Assembly: GCA_017534745.1 (NCBI GenBank) | Contig: JAFXVX010000013.1 | Location: forward strand, 210,342 to 274,341 | Length of the DNA: 64,000 nucleotides | Direction of reading: 5' to 3' | Source: Bacteroidales bacterium | GTDB lineage: Bacteria; Bacteroidota; Bacteroidia; Bacteroidales; UBA932 | Shown: one piece after another, positions 63,757 to 64,000 of the stretch | Layout: each line of letters opens with the position of its first letter | How positions within the stretch are numbered: the stretch's first letter is position 1 | The notes under the pieces: generated by a model | Databases searched by the model: none | What the model saw: only the letters and a program-made list of their open reading frames with translations | What the model was told of the DNA's origin: nothing | Position numbers and translations under genes: made by a program

Positions 63757-64000
<244 letters not shown>

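Overview
The window reads as a chromosomal segment of a high-GC member of the Bacteroidales. The grounds are Bacteroidetes-type promoters (TTTG, then 19-20 bases, then TAnnTTTG) in front of many genes, lipoproteins with fimbrillin-like, BACON and FISUMP-like modules, FimB/Mfa2-type and DUF5683 proteins, and almost no Shine-Dalgarno sequences. Family or genus cannot be settled from this sequence; Rikenellaceae-like GC is only an impression. I saw no rRNA, tRNA, CRISPR array or intact insertion sequence.

Layout. 1-10.3 kb: a lipoprotein running off the left edge, a 32-codon ORF, a low-complexity secreted protein, a low-molecular-weight phosphatase, an A/T-rich orphan gene with a hairpin leader, then a surface block on the minus strand (M6 metalloprotease, fimbrillin-like lipoprotein, giant multidomain lipoprotein led by a 43-codon ORF). 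10.5-12.65 kb: an A/T-rich accessory island with a HigBA-type toxin-antitoxin pair and a separately promoted three-gene operon (two unknown proteins and an XRE regulator). 12.65-12.97 kb: repeats and hairpins only. 13-19.6 kb: a BACON/FISUMP lipoprotein and an arginine-deiminase-type operon (EamA transporter, arginine deiminase-like enzyme, carbamate kinase, ornithine carbamoyltransferase). The carbamate kinase gene carries an in-frame palindromic insertion. 19.6-25.9 kb: three more surface lipoproteins, the last again preceded by a tiny Gly-rich ORF. 26-42 kb: mostly core functions: parA-parB-DUF5683-lytic transglycosylase, a ComEA-like outer-membrane protein, ssb, a FimB/Mfa2-like anchor, a beta-propeller protein, an NlpC/P60 hydrolase, a pseudouridine synthase, a lipase-like hydrolase, two phospholipid-type enzymes, a GT2 and ffh.

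42.1-64 kb: an exopolysaccharide or capsule locus. A sugar-phosphate transferase and a beta-helix protein run on the plus strand from a strong promoter. They converge on a long minus-strand run encoding glycosyltransferases, a WecG/TagA-type transferase, UDP-galactopyranose mutase, GtrA, two hexapeptide acyltransferases, a polysaccharide pyruvyl transferase with an FrhB-type partner, a Wzx flippase, a Wzy-like polymerase and, at the right edge, the end of rfbB. This implies a polyprenol-linked repeat unit, probably with galactofuranose and possibly dTDP-sugar-derived residues, that is flipped and polymerised. One GT4 glycosyltransferase is split into two overlapping ORFs, and a second beta-helix paralogue sits inside the locus.

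Observations most worth following: the double-hairpin palindrome inside arcC; the repeated pairing of a tiny Gly/Asp-rich ORF with a fimbrillin-type lipoprotein; and the unknown three-gene operon beside HigBA.
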